Shown here: in pieces, positions 47,251-58,130 of the stretch
Layout: each line of letters starts with the position of its first letter
How positions within the stretch are numbered: the stretch's first letter is position 1
Source: Todiramphus chloris collaris
Taxonomy: Eukaryota > Chordata > Aves > Coraciiformes > Alcedinidae
Direction of reading: 5' to 3'
DNA length: 64,000 bases
Assembly (NCBI GenBank): GCA_025345505.1
Contig: JANVCC010000120.1
Location: 7,757,834-7,821,833 of the forward strand
The notes under the pieces: generated by a model
Database searches by the model: none
Told to the model about the DNA's origin: nothing
What the model saw: the letters and a program-made list of their open reading frames with translations, nothing else
Translations under genes and position numbers: made by a program

Positions 47251-47800
47251 GCTTTCACAGTACTATAGTAAGACAGTTTAGGGATTAAGAATCAGGCACT
47301 GCACCTAGTATTTCTCTCCTCTATTCTCTCATCTCAAGACTCTCCCCTTGTTTTGCTGATTAAAATATTCCCTGTTTTGCTTGCCTGTTGAATACAGTTT
47401 CCAGGCGCTTTGTTTTACATGTGGATAATATATTCCCAGTGACTGCTCCAAAGCAATGCATTCTGGGATACTTTGGAGAAATTAAAGTTCTCAAGGTTCT
47501 TTGGAGATACAATTTTGTACCAACAAACGCATTACTATTGGCACTGCTCGTTTTTTCAGTTCATCCTTCATAAGTAGCACAGTCCACACACAGACCGGCA
47601 CAGTGGAAGAGAAGCAAAAGGAGAGCGACGTGACGTGCACCCACATTTGCGCCCACTGTCCTTTCCTGCTGGAGGCTGCAAGTCTGAACATCTGCTGGTA
47701 ACTGGGCTGCAAACTTCCCCTGCTCCTGCAACAAAGACAGATTCTACCCTTTGCACCATCTTGACCAAAAGTGAACAAACTTGCGCACGCTGAAAGAGAA

Positions 47801-47817
47801 GCAAATGAGATTTGCAT
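47801..47817. promoter_or_regulatory. Inverted pair of octamer half-sites (POU dimer-like)
   Basis: GCAAAT-GAG-ATTTGC at 47801-47815 is a perfect inverted repeat of the POU-specific-domain half-site, and its right arm extends to a perfect octamer ATTTGCAT (47810-47817). Such head-to-head arrangements are suited to POU homodimers or heterodimers. Confidence 0.4.
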
Positions 47818-48479
47818 CCAAACTCAGAAAATACATTCTCAGGAGTGGGTGGCAGTAAGCCCAGTGGGCACTGGGCCCCAGGGCAGGTGCTCCAGAGTCA
47901 CACCAGCAGGCAATGGGCAGAGCCGGGGGCAGGGGCTGTCCTCAGGGCACATGGCCAGGTGCCTGCTGGCAGTGCCTGCGGGCCAGTGGCTCTGCCAAGG
48001 CCCTTGCCACTGGCCTTCCCTGCTCGCCTGCTAGACTGAGCACCCCTAAGTGCCACTGTCTCCGAGCTGATTATTTAATCAGGCTGGTCTGGGCACCCAA
48101 AAGCACTTCTGGCAATGGTGAGAACTGAATCAGGAGCAGAAGGAACATTATGCAATAGAGCATTTTTCTATCAACAGATGGAAATACCTAATAAGATGTA
48201 AATCATCTGTATGATAACCAAGCCACTACAGAACTAGAGATTCAGGCTTCCCAGGGAAACTTCAGTTCTCAGAACCATGTATTTACTATTTATATGACTT
48301 GCCAGCCTGTCTAAAGGGTTGTCCTTTTCAGAATGTTACACAGGCAGCCAGAAGGTGCTTTCACAAAGAATTGTTTGGACACTTCTCAAAGCAAAATATA
48401 TTCAGTGCAGAACTTAATTGTAACACTGAATCTGTGAGTTTTAGAGAAAGATGATGGGGGTGGAAATCATGGGGGAGGA
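47818..48479. other. Intergenic; paired E-boxes near 48176-48212
   Basis: No gene. CAACAGATGG and, about 30 bases on, AAATCATCTG form an inverted pair of CAGATG E-boxes of the proneural bHLH type, with ACATTATGCAATAG slightly upstream. This is a weak enhancer candidate. Confidence 0.25.
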
Positions 48480-49010
48480 GAGATATAACACCAAATGCCT
48501 ATGGGAGGTCAGTGCAAGGATACCCTGTCCAGCAACAGAGGTGTAGGGAAGATGGTCAGAACAGCACAAAGCTTGCAGCAACACATCTCCAGAATACTGT
48601 CCCAGAGTGTGACAGTTCGCAGAGACTTCCCATGATAGAAGTGAGTTTTGTTACTCAATAGCTGATAGGCGAGTTTGTTGGTTTTTAAATTTTTTTTTAA
48701 TTTATGTAAACCTTCAGCATCTACAACATTCTGCAAAGATTTCTGCAGATGAATGACACACTGGGCAAAGAACCACCTTCTTATGTTTGAAGAACCAGTG
48801 CCAATGAGCAAATCACCTCTGCGTGATGACTTCAGGCTACTCACAGTTTCAAAGACTGCTATCATTTTGTCCCACAGTCACCTCTTTCCAGGCTGAGGAA
48901 CCACAGTCTATGGAGCTGTGTCTCCTATGGATGCTATTCTATTCCCTTGATCAGCCCTGTTGCGCATTTCCGAATATTTTCCAGGTATATAAATGCTTCA
49001 CAAATAGGAC
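48480..49010 (-). mobile_element. Old CR1/L3-type LINE, 3' UTR fragment
   Basis: Read on the minus strand, the segment follows the typical CR1/L3 3' region: CAGCCTGGAAAGAGG, ATGATAGCAGTCTTTGAAA, then AGAAGGTGGTTCTTTGCCCA, AGAATGTTGTAGATGCTGAA, and near the end CTGGACAGGG...CTGACCTCCCATAGGCAT, corresponding to the family's CTGGAC...CTGACCCAGTANGGC terminus. Order and spacing match the family, while divergence is high, so this is an ancient insertion. No coding part of the element is attached. Confidence 0.72.
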
Positions 49011-49098
49011 AGAAAGAGAATTAAATAATTTCACATGATTTCTAAAGTAACCTTTTGCTGGGCAAAGGGTGTGTGTAAGCTTTCTCACGTTTCTGCTG

Positions 49099-49122
49099 AA
49101 AAAAAAAAAAAAAAAAAAAAAA
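49099..49122 (+). repeat. A24 homopolymer
   Basis: Twenty-four consecutive A, the longest homopolymer in the window, followed by GGGGAGGG. No processed gene copy was recognised before it. Confidence 0.95.
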
Positions 49123-49404
49123 GGGGAGGGAAGCAACCACTGCAAAAGAAACAGAAAAAGCACGAGTGTTTCTTATGGCACCCCATAGCACACAGTGAAG
49201 TCCAAGGGCTGGCTTCCTGGCAGACCAGTTCCAGTTTCAGCCAAGAAACATTTCCCCTTCACTCTTTTTTTAGGTCAGAAGGTGAGTAAAGGTAGTATTT
49301 TGTCCTGGGTACTTTTCTTTCCTTGTAACTTTCACACAGAAGCGTGAAATATAACTAGATACATTTCAAGCAAGACAATGGATTACCTTGTACTGACGTG
49401 CAGG

Positions 49405-49460
49405 CCCAAGGTGTCTATTATTTATAGACCTCATTTTCTTGTAGCAGATTTGCATAGATG
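49405..49460. promoter_or_regulatory. MEF2-like palindrome next to a perfect octamer
   Basis: GTCTAT-TATTT-ATAGAC (49413-49429) is an inverted repeat containing TTATTTATAG, a full match to the MEF2 consensus YTAWWWWTAR. A perfect octamer ATTTGCAT follows at 49448-49455. Confidence 0.35.
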
Positions 49461-52400
49461 AACTGCTGGTGGCTGACAGGCCTAAAGCTGTGAGGCTTTA
49501 GTCATCACAGATACTGGAGAGCAGGATAATTCAGCAGCCAGGTATCACTTTGTGTTATGTCACACCACGACCTCTGCATCGCTGGACCGAACCAACCTGG
49601 CCACAGACTGTGGAAGCAAGTCTGGAAAAAAGGGGCAGAGGATAATTTTGACAGAAAACTGAGACTGCTTGGTTCTGGAGGGGATGTTTCATTATTCCTC
49701 ACATCACTTTGGCACTATGACTGCTTAGCAGGTACAGCAAAACCACCCAGACCTGCCTGTGCTGTGCAGCCCCAGCCCGTTTAGGGGGATTCAGACTCCC
49801 ATCAGGGACCTGACAGAGCTCCCATGCCACTGTCACCTGGCATAACTTTAAGCCTAAGAAAAAGCAAACTGCTTTGGCAAAGGCTAGACAGACACTCCTA
49901 CATCTCGTCTGAAACAGATGCTGCTGGTGTCATCTGGGTGGATTGCTCATGTTGTCATCAAACAAATTAAAGTATTGATCTGCCAGGAGACAAAGTGTGC
50001 GTTAAGGGAGACTCGTCATTCCCCTGCTGATGACATCTCAGAAGGTCCTCTGAGGATGAGGCTTACCTGTGCACATGGCAGGAGAAGGGTGTACCTGCTC
50101 CCAGGATTCAGCTCATCCCTGAACACCCATGCCCAGGCACCACTACTGTAAGAGAAAAGGGAAAGTGCAATGTATACCTGCTCCTTGGGAGGAGGTGTCA
50201 CAGAAGCCACACAAAGATGGTAGCTAGAGAGAAGGGATCAGCGGCTTACCTCCAGAGAGCTTCTGGAAGGAGAAATGGTGAATTAAGAGAAGACACCGGT
50301 GGGAGGGGAGTGACTGGCTTGCACAACCCACACTGCTGCTCTCTGGCATCCCTCCTGAGCAGGTTACACTGTGGTGGTGGGATCCCTGCTCCTCCCCAGG
50401 CTGCTGCCCATCCTCCAGGGCTCTGAGGCTGCAGAGGCACATTTGGAAGCGCAGTCACAAAGGAAGGGCTGAACAAAATTAGATCCAATTGCACAAAGCT
50501 GGATCACGTATCATAAAACCAGCTTTGCTTAGTTAATCCTCTGATTGATTTCAAGGCCTTGCAGGGACTGAAAGACTGTTAAGATATTTGTGTTGGTAGT
50601 GTTTCCCAGTGCAGGCACTGTCTCCTCTTCTGCTCACCTCATGTTTACCCAGTTGTGGCCTGACCACCTTCCCAGTGCAGGGCAGCCCTTAAACCCTCTG
50701 TTTAGACTGTATCAGCTCTCTCTTCGCTGAAATTCTACCTGGAGCAGTAATGCTCATATACCAACAAAGGCCCAAAGTGCCAACAGGCACCTGCTCCAGG
50801 AATGATCATCTTCCCTCGTGCTCATCCATTGAGACTTGTGTACTCCAGCAATGGTGCAAAAGTATTGAACGGCCAGAGGGTCTCTTATCACAGCCCTCAG
50901 GAACTGCAGCACAATACGCTTTGCTTTCTCCACTACAATCTTCCTCTGAATCCTTGAATCTCACCTGAAGCAGTTCCCTTCCCCTGTCTCACAGAGCTCT
51001 GGTGTTGCCTCACCCCTGCTGCTCAGTCTGGCAGAAGCCCGGCAACACATGCCCGGTTATTCTGTCTCCTTTCTTCAACATCCCCAGCTCTGTTTGGATG
51101 GGATGCAAAATGCTGAGTGTGCAGACCTGAAACGCTTGCTCTTGCCTTTGACTGCTCATGTGCCTGCCTGTTTTCTCCAGCACCTGCCTCCTCATGTCCA
51201 GATTCAAACTCCAGATAAAGTAACCCTGCTAGCCTCCTGGGCAGGGTTGTGTATGCTGGGAGAAATGCTGGCCTTGAATATTGGGTGTGAGCATGTGGGA
51301 TTCTTCAGATGCTTTTTGCTACTGGGATTGTCTGGAACAGGCTGAAGTCTGACCCTCAGTTTCAGTTATCTCAAGGCCAGACATTGCACCCAGGTAACTG
51401 TCTGGCAGGCCACTGTCTTAGAGTACGGCAAACCAAGACACAAGGAATGATGTTTTCTCCTGTTGGTTAGGAGCCTTCTTTGCTGCAGCAGGAAGAAGCT
51501 TTCCAAGGACATATTTTTAAGCAGCAGCTCAAATCATGGCTCCACTCTTCAGACCCTGTCCAGGTCACAGGCACCCTGCCAAGCTGAATGCTCCAGTCAC
51601 ACCCAGGCAGGAGGAGATACTTGGCAGAGACCACGGTCAGCACAGACTGGTGCAGGCTAGAGATGCCACTGAATAGGATCTGGACATGCTCAGCTGCGGT
51701 GGAGTAATCCTGAGGCACACAGAAAAAAGCAGTTAACCAGCCTCCTCCCTGGTGCTGGCAAACTGTTGCTTTGTGGATCCAGCCCCAGGCTGGCATTTGA
51801 GACCAGGCTGTAAGTGGTGCTGTTGTTCAGGGAGATGCAGCCTCCTGTATTTCCTCCCTCGGTTGTGCTACAGCTGCAGATGTGGAAGTCTTGGACTGCA
51901 CCCAGTCTATGCTGAGTGAGGTGTTAAATGCCCTCCTGAGCCTTATTGCACAGCCTGCTTTACTGGAGACAAATGCTAGGCACTGCACTGAGCCTGACAG
52001 AATTTCAGCAGAGCAGGGAGCACAGAGGGTTGTGTTTGTGACACGAAGCTTTCAGTCATTCTGATGCTGCCACCAGATCCACTCAGCTCTGCAGCACACT
52101 GTGGGCCAGCAGTTTCTCTGCAGTGTGTAAGCAAGATGAGTTTGGTGATGCTCAGTCCAGGTCTCAGGGCACGCATGTGCACGACGCAAGAGACCCACCA
52201 CAGACTACTAGCTGAGCCAACTGAAAAAGAGCTTTATTACGGCAGCTTGAAAGAGGATGAAAAACTCAGGGGAGGGCTCCTAATGTGCCAGATACCTTCA
52301 AATGGAAAGATCCCAAACCAACAAGACCTGGTTCTAAAGCACCAAACTCTTTGCTTGGCTCTGCTACTGCTGCCTGTCCCCACCACAGGGCTACGAAATG

Positions 52401-54060
52401 TCACAGAACTGGTACCTTTTGTTGACGGAACTTAAAGAGCATTCCACATACCAAAAAGGAGAGCACAGGATAGGGATGAAGCTGCGGGAGGATTCCCGGC
52501 ATTGGGAACTGTCAAGAATGAGTTGTATAGAGTTTGCAATGAGCACATGAACCAACTTCGCTGCTCATCAGGAAGACCAGGAAAGGGAGAAGCAAGAAAC
52601 TGAAGAATTCAATCTGGTATCAGCTCCACACAATACAGTGGAGCAAATGGTGTGAAACACCCAGGAATAAGGGCTAACAACTACTGTGTAACAGGGTCTT
52701 ATTAAAAGTACGTTATGCCAAGCGAGACCAAAAGACTTCTTCACTCAAGACTCTGAGATGCAGATGATAGAATTTATCCCAATGAAGCAGTTGATATAAT
52801 GCTGCATAATGAACTTAAAGCAAGCAGGTAACACGAAACAAAAAAAGCATCCATAGGGCAGAGCAGGGATGGAGGGTGGCAGGCAGGGGCCTGGGCTCAC
52901 AGTGAGGATTCCTTGATGGGCATGGATGTCCCAGGGGTGCTGCCCCTTGGCACTGGCTTTGTCAAGCCCGTAGTGAGATGCAAGCTGACCCCACAAAGGA
53001 TGTAATTCCCAGACCTATTCCTTTTGGGGAACAGAGATGGACAGCAGGATGCTGTGAGCCTCTAACTTCAAAAGATCAGCAGTCATGCCAGGATGAGGAT
53101 CTGCTGGGACCACATAAGCTGCCTTGTTCCTGCTTTTTTAAATAGTAGGCTAATTTTGAAGCTGCAAGACAGGAATGCGGGCAGAGACCTGACAGTTCCA
53201 TGTTGCTCAGCTGAGCAAAGCTCTGTTAATAACCCGCAGTCCCCAGAGGGAGGGAGGGAGGGCTGGTTCTGTTTTTGCTTAACCAGAGTCTCCTGCCATT
53301 ACAACATTATAATATCAAAGAACTTTGTGATGAGAACTAGATGCAACAGCAAGAGCAGCCCCAAAAGGACCAAACCTGAGGATCTCAGTGGTGTTTGCTG
53401 CAGGAGGGTAGGATTTAAGCCATAGTCTGGAGAAACAAAGACTCAGGGGACAGGATCAGTCTCTAATTATCTTGCAGTTAATGTGAATGAACAGCAGGAT
53501 GAAGAGAGGGAGGAGCAAGAGACAACAGCATGAGAAATACTGACCTGGAGCTAGGGAAGGAAAAGTTCATGCTAGATGCAAAAAAACCCCAACAAACTAT
53601 GAAAAAAATTAAAATGACTGGTGTAAAAGAGGCTCCTACAGGGAGAGGATAAAAACTTAGTCACAGGAAATATTTACAAGGAAATCAGATGCAGTGTTAG
53701 CAGAAAAGTTGTAATGAATGACTACAGCAAATGGGCCTGGCTTGGACCCTTTGACAGGACCAAGGGGTCTTTCCCAGCCTTCCCCACTGGTTAGTTGCCT
53801 GCTGGTGGTTTCCAAATGGCCCCAGTACCTCTACTGGGAAAATGAGTGGTCACTGGTAATTTAACAGAGGCATCATTTTCAGCAAGAACCGTTTGGACAT
53901 TTAACATACTAATATTTCAAATAGAACAGAGGTGTTATTTAGAAAACACTCTAAAGGGGTAATGAAGGCTATTTCTAACTATCTGTTTTTCCAGGAAAAA
54001 TCTATCTGCAGCAAGCACCAGGTGCTGTTGTATTTTAATCTAAGTTAAGTGACTCCTGCT
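49461..54060. other. Intergenic gene desert
   Basis: No gene or clear mobile element. A short GGGA microsatellite lies at about 53246-53263. Confidence 0.4.
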
Positions 54061-54077
54061 CCTACTCCAGTACTGAA

Positions 54078-54250
54078 TACTCAATCACTCTCAATAAATC
54101 ATGCTCAGTCCCACATCCCCTCAATCATATTAAGGCACCCCTCCACGAACACATCCAGTTAGACTTCCACTCAATTGATCATGTTCACTCAGACTTCCAC
54201 TCAGCTGATTCCAAACAGCAAGGCTTCCACTGCATTATTCTTCACTGCTC
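54078..54250 (+). repeat. Decayed 30-bp minisatellite
   Basis: Three in-register 30-base units start at 54161 (AGACTTCCACTCAATTGATC), 54191 (AGACTTCCACTCAGCTGATT) and 54221 (AGGCTTCCACTGCATTATTC). Older copies are visible upstream, for example CAATAAATCATGCTCAGTC at about 54094, which aligns with CAATTGATCATGTTCACTC in the first unit. Confidence 0.65.
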
Positions 54251-54879
54251 ACAAATTTTTCCAATTTCTATTCCAAATAATCTCACACTGCAAATAGAAG
54301 GTGGCTCCTGGATAGGAAGGGTTTGTCCAAAACATGTTTTTCAGAGAAGTGCTTCTCTGCCTCCAGTATCTCCCTTTTTATCTGTTTCTTTCATGTACTA
54401 GGTGCTATTTCTCCCCAGAATGCCAGACTCTGTTCAGGCGGAAGCCACACGAGAGTCAGTAGTAAGATGGCTCATGGACTACCACATCCGTGTGCAGACC
54501 AACAGAGGCATTTGTCAGGTTTCCTCTGGAGCTGATGCCTGTCCCTGTGGTCCCACCTGAGCCTGTGCCAGGAGGATCCCCCTTGCTGTGGATCCCCCAT
54601 CCCATCCCAACACCTTTGGGCTGCACAGCCCCTGGCCCACACGTGCTGACAGCACTTGGAGCTGGGCTGCTGAGCAGCTTCCAATACCCATGCGGTATGA
54701 ACACCCCCAGGGACCATCCTGAGCATCTTGGCTGTTTCCAAGTGCCCCCACGGTCTAAGTACTCTCTAGAGCTGGATGGGAACACTGGAAATGGGCGTTT
54801 TCAGACAAATCCTTCTAAGTGAAAAGAACGGTTTCAACAGTTTTTCAGATTGTCATTCTGAGGGCTCAGAATTTTTCCA

Positions 54880-55600
54880 AAAATATCCTGACACAACCAA
54901 AGGAGTATCAGTTCTTTGACATACAAACTGATTGTATAGTAATTTTAATATCTTGTATTTAGACATTCTGACAAAAGAAATGAAATCACGTAGAAAAACA
55001 ATTCATATGACCTAAAACCTAAGTAACAAAAAATGTGTCAAAATAGAAATGTTAATTAGATCCTAGAAATGTTAATATAGATCCTTCTGTGCAATTAGAA
55101 TTAACCTCACTAATACTTTGAATATTGTCCAACGAATTGTCTGGCATATGTCTCATGAGACTGAATAACTTCAAACAGTTGAGAATTAGAGCTTGGCTGC
55201 ACTTGTTATGGACGGAGCCAGACAGCAAAAAACAAGTAAACCAAATAGTAACATCAACTTCAATGAAAAGGTAATTCTACTCTGTTAGTCGATTAATGAT
55301 TTTGGCCGAAAATATACATTTACCAAACTGCCCCTTTGTATTGTAATGAGCCAAATCCAATTTCCTATCATCGAACTTGTAGATGTCAGCCAAGAAAATT
55401 ATGTTTAATTTAGTTGAACTACAACACTGAATTTGAAACTTTGCCGAATGTGGATTGTCTCACTGTCCACATTTCTCACCTAGTTTGAAGTTTTACTTCT
55501 GCAATTCAGGAATTAAGTGAGAGGCACATCTAGCAAACACGTTCTTTCAAAGGAGACTAAAAGAAATAATTAAAGGACTTTGGAGCTAGCCTACAATCTC
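54880..55600. promoter_or_regulatory. Strong candidate conserved non-coding element
   Basis: A long AT-rich stretch with homeodomain words (GTTAATTAGA, GTCGATTAATGATTTTGG at about 55289) and several CpGs kept in otherwise CpG-poor DNA (about 55133, 55213, 55290, 55306, 55371 and 55444). CpGs usually decay when methylated and unconstrained, so their persistence suggests purifying selection. It also has CCCCTTTGTATTGTAATGAG (about 55331), with adjacent SOX-like words. It lies about 19 kb upstream of POU3F1. Confidence 0.4.
55044..55084 (+). repeat. 20/21-bp tandem duplication inside the 55-kb element
   Basis: TAGAAATGTTAATTAGATCC (55044-55063) is followed at once by a 21-base copy with one insertion reading TTAATATAG (55064-55084). 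The duplication doubles a TTAAT homeodomain-type word. Confidence 0.8.
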
Positions 55601-58000
55601 TATGAGACTGGAGCCTCTTGCTCCTGACAGAATCCAGGAAGCAGTGCTTTCACATTTATTTGACAGTGAGAATATATCACTTTGTGCAAAAATATGGAAG
55701 TCCTAATAAACCCAGGTTACACTTACAGTTGTGATAGATCTTACTGTAAAGCAGTCTCCCACAGGATATGAACTGGTGGTTCTAGCCACAGCAGCCTGAC
55801 AAAAATTCCCACTAGCAATAAACATCTTATCACTCCACCTGACCTTGTACTTGGCTATTGCCTAAAAGAACTATCTAAGGTCAGGAGGAGAATTCCTGCT
55901 TTGGACTCACAACTCGACCTTTGAGTTTCAGGAGTGGGCCTGTTCACCGCTGAGGAGAGTCCTGGTTTCTTCCCACCAAGAACGTGTTTATTGTAGGCTC
56001 CGGTGAATCTTTCCTATAACTGTGGTTAACCTCTTCCTATGGTTAGGCTCCTTATGATTCACGTATGCTAACTATTTTTCAATTAAACTCCCCCATAGAG
56101 CAAAACAAGCCTTTATTATAGCTGCAGAAGGCCTCTGTCTGGCTGAACCGGGTCTTCTACTTTTGTTCCCATGACTTTTTCATAACAGGTTTGTGAGTTC
56201 TCATCCTTGGGTTGCATACTGCTGTGACCATAAGCTTTCATGAGATGGTTTTAAAGGTGGTGGTGCTGGCGGTGGGGGGGCTGTCTTTCAGTCTACTTCA
56301 TATAAAGCTCTATTCTTTGAGGCTAATCCTGTGTTCGTTGGCAGAAAACAGTATAAGACAGGTGGATCATACATTCCCCTCTAGCAAAATGAGCCCCCAA
56401 AAGAAAGGAAGATACATATCTTGGAACACTCCTAAAATCACAAACATAAACAACTGGGAAAAAAAGTGTATCTATCACTGTGAAAAAACTCTGAGCCATG
56501 TAAACAGCTCTAAAAGCAAATGTGCAAAAACAAGGTCTAAAAATTTACATCAAAGTGAAGGACACCTTTGAATAAAACCCAATATTGGCAATATCTAATT
56601 GTTGGTGAAATCTAAGAGGAAAATATTTTATGTTCTGAAAGACTACTCACAGTTCAGTAACAATCCTTTGGGATTTCTGTATGAGGGTTCAAAAGCTTTT
56701 CAATAAATTCAGGGGAAGAAAAGAAAGCTTTAGTTCCAAGTCTGAGCCAAAGTTTGCTGTGTAGTTACAAAGAGTAAACGAACTTGTGGATTTGACAACT
56801 CTTTCCTTCTTACAAAGTGTCTTCTACACTTGAATGACAGAGCACAGAGCCTGAACACGAAGGCTTCATGTTTTATTAATGGTGTCCAATTCATTTCCTG
56901 TTTTCATGCTGATAACCTACCGAGGGAGAGGAAGGAATTCAGGTGGCAAGACCTCAGATCCATTTTTCTTACACCCATGAACAGTTCACAAGTGGGTATT
57001 TCACTAGCAAAATCTCTTTATTGCATGTATTACTGCATTCTCCGGGAAGCTTAACCAGGACAGCTGGCTTCACAGCTGCTGGCATATACCTCCAAAAGCC
57101 TCACTGTTTTGAAGGCAAGTTCTCTTCAATGTGGTACCTTTTAGGTTTTGATTTAATCAAAACTTAGCTATTTTCACTACTGTCCTTTCTATAGCACTAA
57201 CCTTGTAATACAAGAAATTACTGCCATGGCAGAAATCTCCTAGTCAAACAAAATTTGCATTAGCAATACCATTCACTCTTTGTAGAAATGCCAATCCATT
57301 CCCTGTTAAAGACAAACCGATGTTCATCCCAGTAGCTATTCCCAGAGATTTTATTTTCTGACTGAAAGGATGTGGCCAGTCCTGAAAAATGGAGCCGTTT
57401 TTAAAAAAGTCCAATGCTTTCTTCAAATTTCTGTGGTTTTTTTTTTCTTTTTAAGCACAATTTCCTCTGTGTCTCTAATATTTACCATGAGTGAGCACAT
57501 ATGTTATAAAAGGCCTTCCTCAATACAGTGTTGAGAGTGAGTTTCTAGAAAAGACGGCATTTTAAATATCTGTATTTATGAGCTGGAGAAGAACAAGAAC
57601 TTCATCTTACTACATCAGATTGAAATCCTTTCCATAAATTATTTTGGCAGTTGATATATATGTTAAAAAGTGTCCCTGAATTCAACGCCTACTTACAATA
57701 AATGGAATCTTCCAGGCTCTTCCTTCACCACCCGGCAGCCTGATCAGATGGGAACTTGCTGAAGAAATCTTGCCCAGTACTAGGTGCCCAGTTTAGAAAA
57801 TCATTTCTCATTGCTGCTAGGCAGAAGGAGAAACACCCCCAATAACCTCTTGTCCCATTCCAACTGAATCTCTCTGGAGCTACAGTACCCTGTAGACAGA
57901 AAAGTGGCAAGGTGGCTCTTACTGGGGGGTAGTACTGCCCATGTGGGAGGTAAAATGTATTAGGAAATAAATATAAACTGTATTCTGGCACCTGGAGAAG
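55601..58000. other. Intergenic gene desert
   Basis: No gene seen. A perfect octamer ATTTGCAT occurs at 57253-57260, and CAATATTGGCAATATC at about 56580. T-rich tracts lie near 57438-57453. Confidence 0.4.
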
Positions 58001-58130
58001 CTTTGACTTGATCAGTACCTGCCAAACCTTGTTCTTCACGTGTATTATGGGTGTTTGAAATAGACCTTGCTGGACCAGTTGTTGGGAAAATGGACTGAAC
58101 CTCTGGTTTGACTCAGTAGCAGTTCTGAAG
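58000..58130 (+). mobile_element. Old CR1/L3-type LINE 3' end
   Basis: TTGCTGGACCAG (58068-58079) followed by ATGGACTGAACC, CTCTGGTTTGACTCAGTAG and CAGTTCTGAAGACC (to about 58132) matches the 3' terminus of CR1/L3-type LINEs (CTGGAC...GGACC..TTGGTCTGACCCAGTA.GGC.RTTCTTATG). It is on the opposite strand to the copy at 48.5 kb. How far it extends upstream is unclear. Confidence 0.5.
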
